Notes under the pieces: model-generated
The model's database searches: none
The model's input: the letters and a program-made list of their open reading frames with translations, nothing else
What the model was told of the DNA's origin: nothing
Position numbers and translations under genes: made by a program
Origin: Panopea generosa
Taxonomy: Eukaryota > Mollusca > Bivalvia > Adapedonta > Hiatellidae
Assembly: GCA_029582155.1 (NCBI GenBank)
Contig: CM055895.1
Span: 62,721,078-62,785,077 of the forward strand
Length of the DNA stretch: 64,000 nt
Direction: 5' to 3'
Shown: positions 62,477 through 64,000 of the stretch, piece by piece
How the letters are laid out: each line of letters begins with the position of its first letter
Numbering within the stretch: the first letter of the stretch is position 1

Positions 62477-62656
62477 ATGGATGGATTTTCTGAACATTTT
62501 GATATTCGTTCATTTGATGTTACGTTTCTGAGACAAACACTAATGGACGCGTATTTGAACTATAATTATTTCGAAGACGATAATCATGTTCAACAAGATG
62601 ACATTGATGGATTCGGCTGCGTTCCAATGTCATCGCCTTATCGCATAATGTTGTAA
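62477..62656 (+). CDS. Unrecognised 59-codon open frame between two SINEs
   Basis: ATG to TAA; begins MDGFSEHFDIRSFDVTFLRQ and continues with an acidic YNYFEDDNHVQQDDIDGF stretch. No homology recognised, no splice or promoter evidence. Composition is a little less AT-rich than the flanks. It could be a chance frame or a short exon. Confidence 0.15.
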   Translation: MDGFSEHFDIRSFDVTFLRQTLMDAYLNYNYFEDDNHVQQDDIDGFGCVPMSSPYRIML

Positions 62657-62837
62657 TAACCTGAAATATGTGTTATTTAAACAAAAGCGTGGTATGTTTG
62701 AAGCAGATATAATTAATAGGAACACTACTCATTGTGGTGGTGCATTTTCAAATTAAAACTGATTGTGCTTTTAAACTATTAAAGTACATTTTATATTGAT
62801 ATTGATTCAGTTCCAATACATTACGCGCATATCTTTT

Positions 62838-63080
62838 TTTTAATAGGGTTTAACGCCATTTTCAACATATTTCGGGTTATATATGACATGTCCAGTTTTA
62901 CTTGTGGAGGAAGACCTAAGACTGAGTTAGACTGAATAAAACTACCATCCTTCTGCAAGCAACTGGAAACTTTCTCACACATAGTTTTTTTGGAGCGAGC
63001 GGGACTCGAACCAACGATCTTAGCGGTGAGAGGTAAGTGATCATGAGAGGCGCCTTAGACCACTCGGTCATGGAGGACCT
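62838..63080 (-). mobile_element. SINE-b copy 2 (inverted, most complete)
   Basis: Read on the - strand: ccatgaccgagtggtctaag (A box), gttggttcgagtcccgctcg (B box, matches GGTTCGANTCC), tgtgtgagaaagtttccagt, tgcttgcagaaggatggtag, ggtcttcctccacaag, tatataacccgaaatatgtt, ggcgttaaaccctatt, then an A-run. It faces copy 1 about 590 bp away. Confidence 0.92.
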
Positions 63081-64000
63081 TGCACGCATATTGAGTATGG
63101 ACAATATGTACGGTCGACAGCACTTAAAACTATAATAGCATAATCAAGAAGACGCTTGGTATCAAACACAAAACCGTCTAGATGAAATGATTCATATGGG
63201 TCATATTGAAGGCAAACGAAACAAATAATTACATGTATGACGAAACATATAGTAATGATGAAACAAAAAATCATGTAGACGGAAGTTCCACTGCAGGTAG
63301 AAAATATCATCAGCTTACAAAAAGTTGAACTTTTGTAAGTTCTCTGCTGTATGAAATACCTTAAATTGGTAATTGAAATAGTTCCTTTATTGTTTTAGCT
63401 AACCCCTATAGACTGATCTGTAATTGGTTATAGGTCTCACTGCATAGATGAATTTTGTTCTTTGTTCTATATAAAATAAGGTCTAGGATTTCCATGGTAA
63501 CAAAAAGAACTCCCCATAGAATTTTAAGTATAATTTTATAGCAAGAATATATACACACATAAAATGCACACTAACTGGTAGGTTGAACTGAAAGAGGGTG
63601 CAGTGACACCCTGAGATTTTTTGAAAACAGAAGTCCTCAAATACTAATAACTGCATGCATATGTTAAAATCCTATAAAAGTCACTTTTTCAACACCAGTG
63701 ATGTCTTATTGCAGTATATGCTAAGCCAACTTTTGCTCTACTCACCTGCAGCAAGAAATCACAAGCACATTGAACAATATTGCAAATATTTAAAAACCAA
63801 ATTACATAAAACTATTCTTAAACGTTGAATAAAAGGGGCATAACTGTGTAGTGAGACGTATACTGACATATACATGCAAGCCATTTGTTTCCAGTAGTTG
63901 TTTTAAATGTTATTAACTACTTTAGTATGTTATATATTGTACTGTTCTTAAGCTAAGTGGCACATTTGTTTTATGCGGAAGAAATGAAAATTCCACTTTA
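63081..64000. other. AT-rich, no gene seen
   Basis: An 80-codon - strand frame at 63068-63310 reads a hydrophobic IFCFIITICFVIHVIICFV; likely chance given the overlap with the SINE head. Rest unassigned. Confidence 0.55.

Noticed and set aside
62912-63104. 62-codon - strand frame over the SINE head (SSMTEWSKAPL...)
   Set aside because: It is the translation of a tRNA-like SINE head, a common false gene in such genomes.

Overview
The window is AT-rich, repeat-dense eukaryotic DNA with no recognisable host gene. Several things suggest a marine invertebrate, most probably a bivalve mollusc. There are tRNA-headed SINEs of molluscan style, an intron-containing PIF/Harbinger transposon, many short foldback (MITE-like) elements, decayed non-LTR retrotransposons and long minisatellites. 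The species cannot be named from the sequence. Outside the Harbinger element and the minisatellite, the longest open frames (about 100-117 codons) are close to what chance gives in DNA this AT-rich.

The best-defined object is a two-gene Harbinger element, about 28631-33817, bounded by imperfect terminal inverted repeats and a putative 3-bp TTA target duplication. It is clearly more GC-rich than its surroundings. Its genes converge. On the + strand is a five-exon MADF/Myb-like DNA-binding protein gene (29142-31092) with a TATA box and a poly(A) signal. On the - strand is a two-exon DDE transposase (33349-31760). The transposase is dead: the first catalytic Asp is Asn, there is one in-frame stop, and there are three frameshifts. 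In living relatives the two proteins act together, the MADF/Myb-like protein binding DNA and aiding nuclear entry of the transposase. Here the partner gene is much better preserved, with one frameshift in exon 1.

The other prominent object is a 3-kb minisatellite (36723-39770) of 33-bp monomers. Because 33 is a multiple of 3, it is open for long stretches on both strands as an 11-residue repeat. It contains a 363-bp (11-monomer) higher-order duplication. Copies of a separate ~400-bp repeat family (family B) lie on both sides of it, including a head-to-head inverted array at 35010-36060.

The remainder is a mosaic. Family A is a ~500-bp dispersed repeat with seven copies, three antisense left of the Harbinger element and four sense to its right. 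Other families are R1 (four copies), C, D, E and F (two each). There is a piggyBac-like MITE (5612-5843), a 96-bp TTAA-flanked palindrome (7561-7656) and a foldback element with microsatellites in one arm (52876-53215). Two SINE families are present. Three decayed transposon coding remnants were found by reading peptides: an L1/Tx1-like LINE with its zinc-binding C-terminus (14600-15300, -), a CR1/jockey-like reverse transcriptase tail (18870-19170, +) and a mariner transposase fragment (26215-26420, -). Several short tandem arrays complete the picture.
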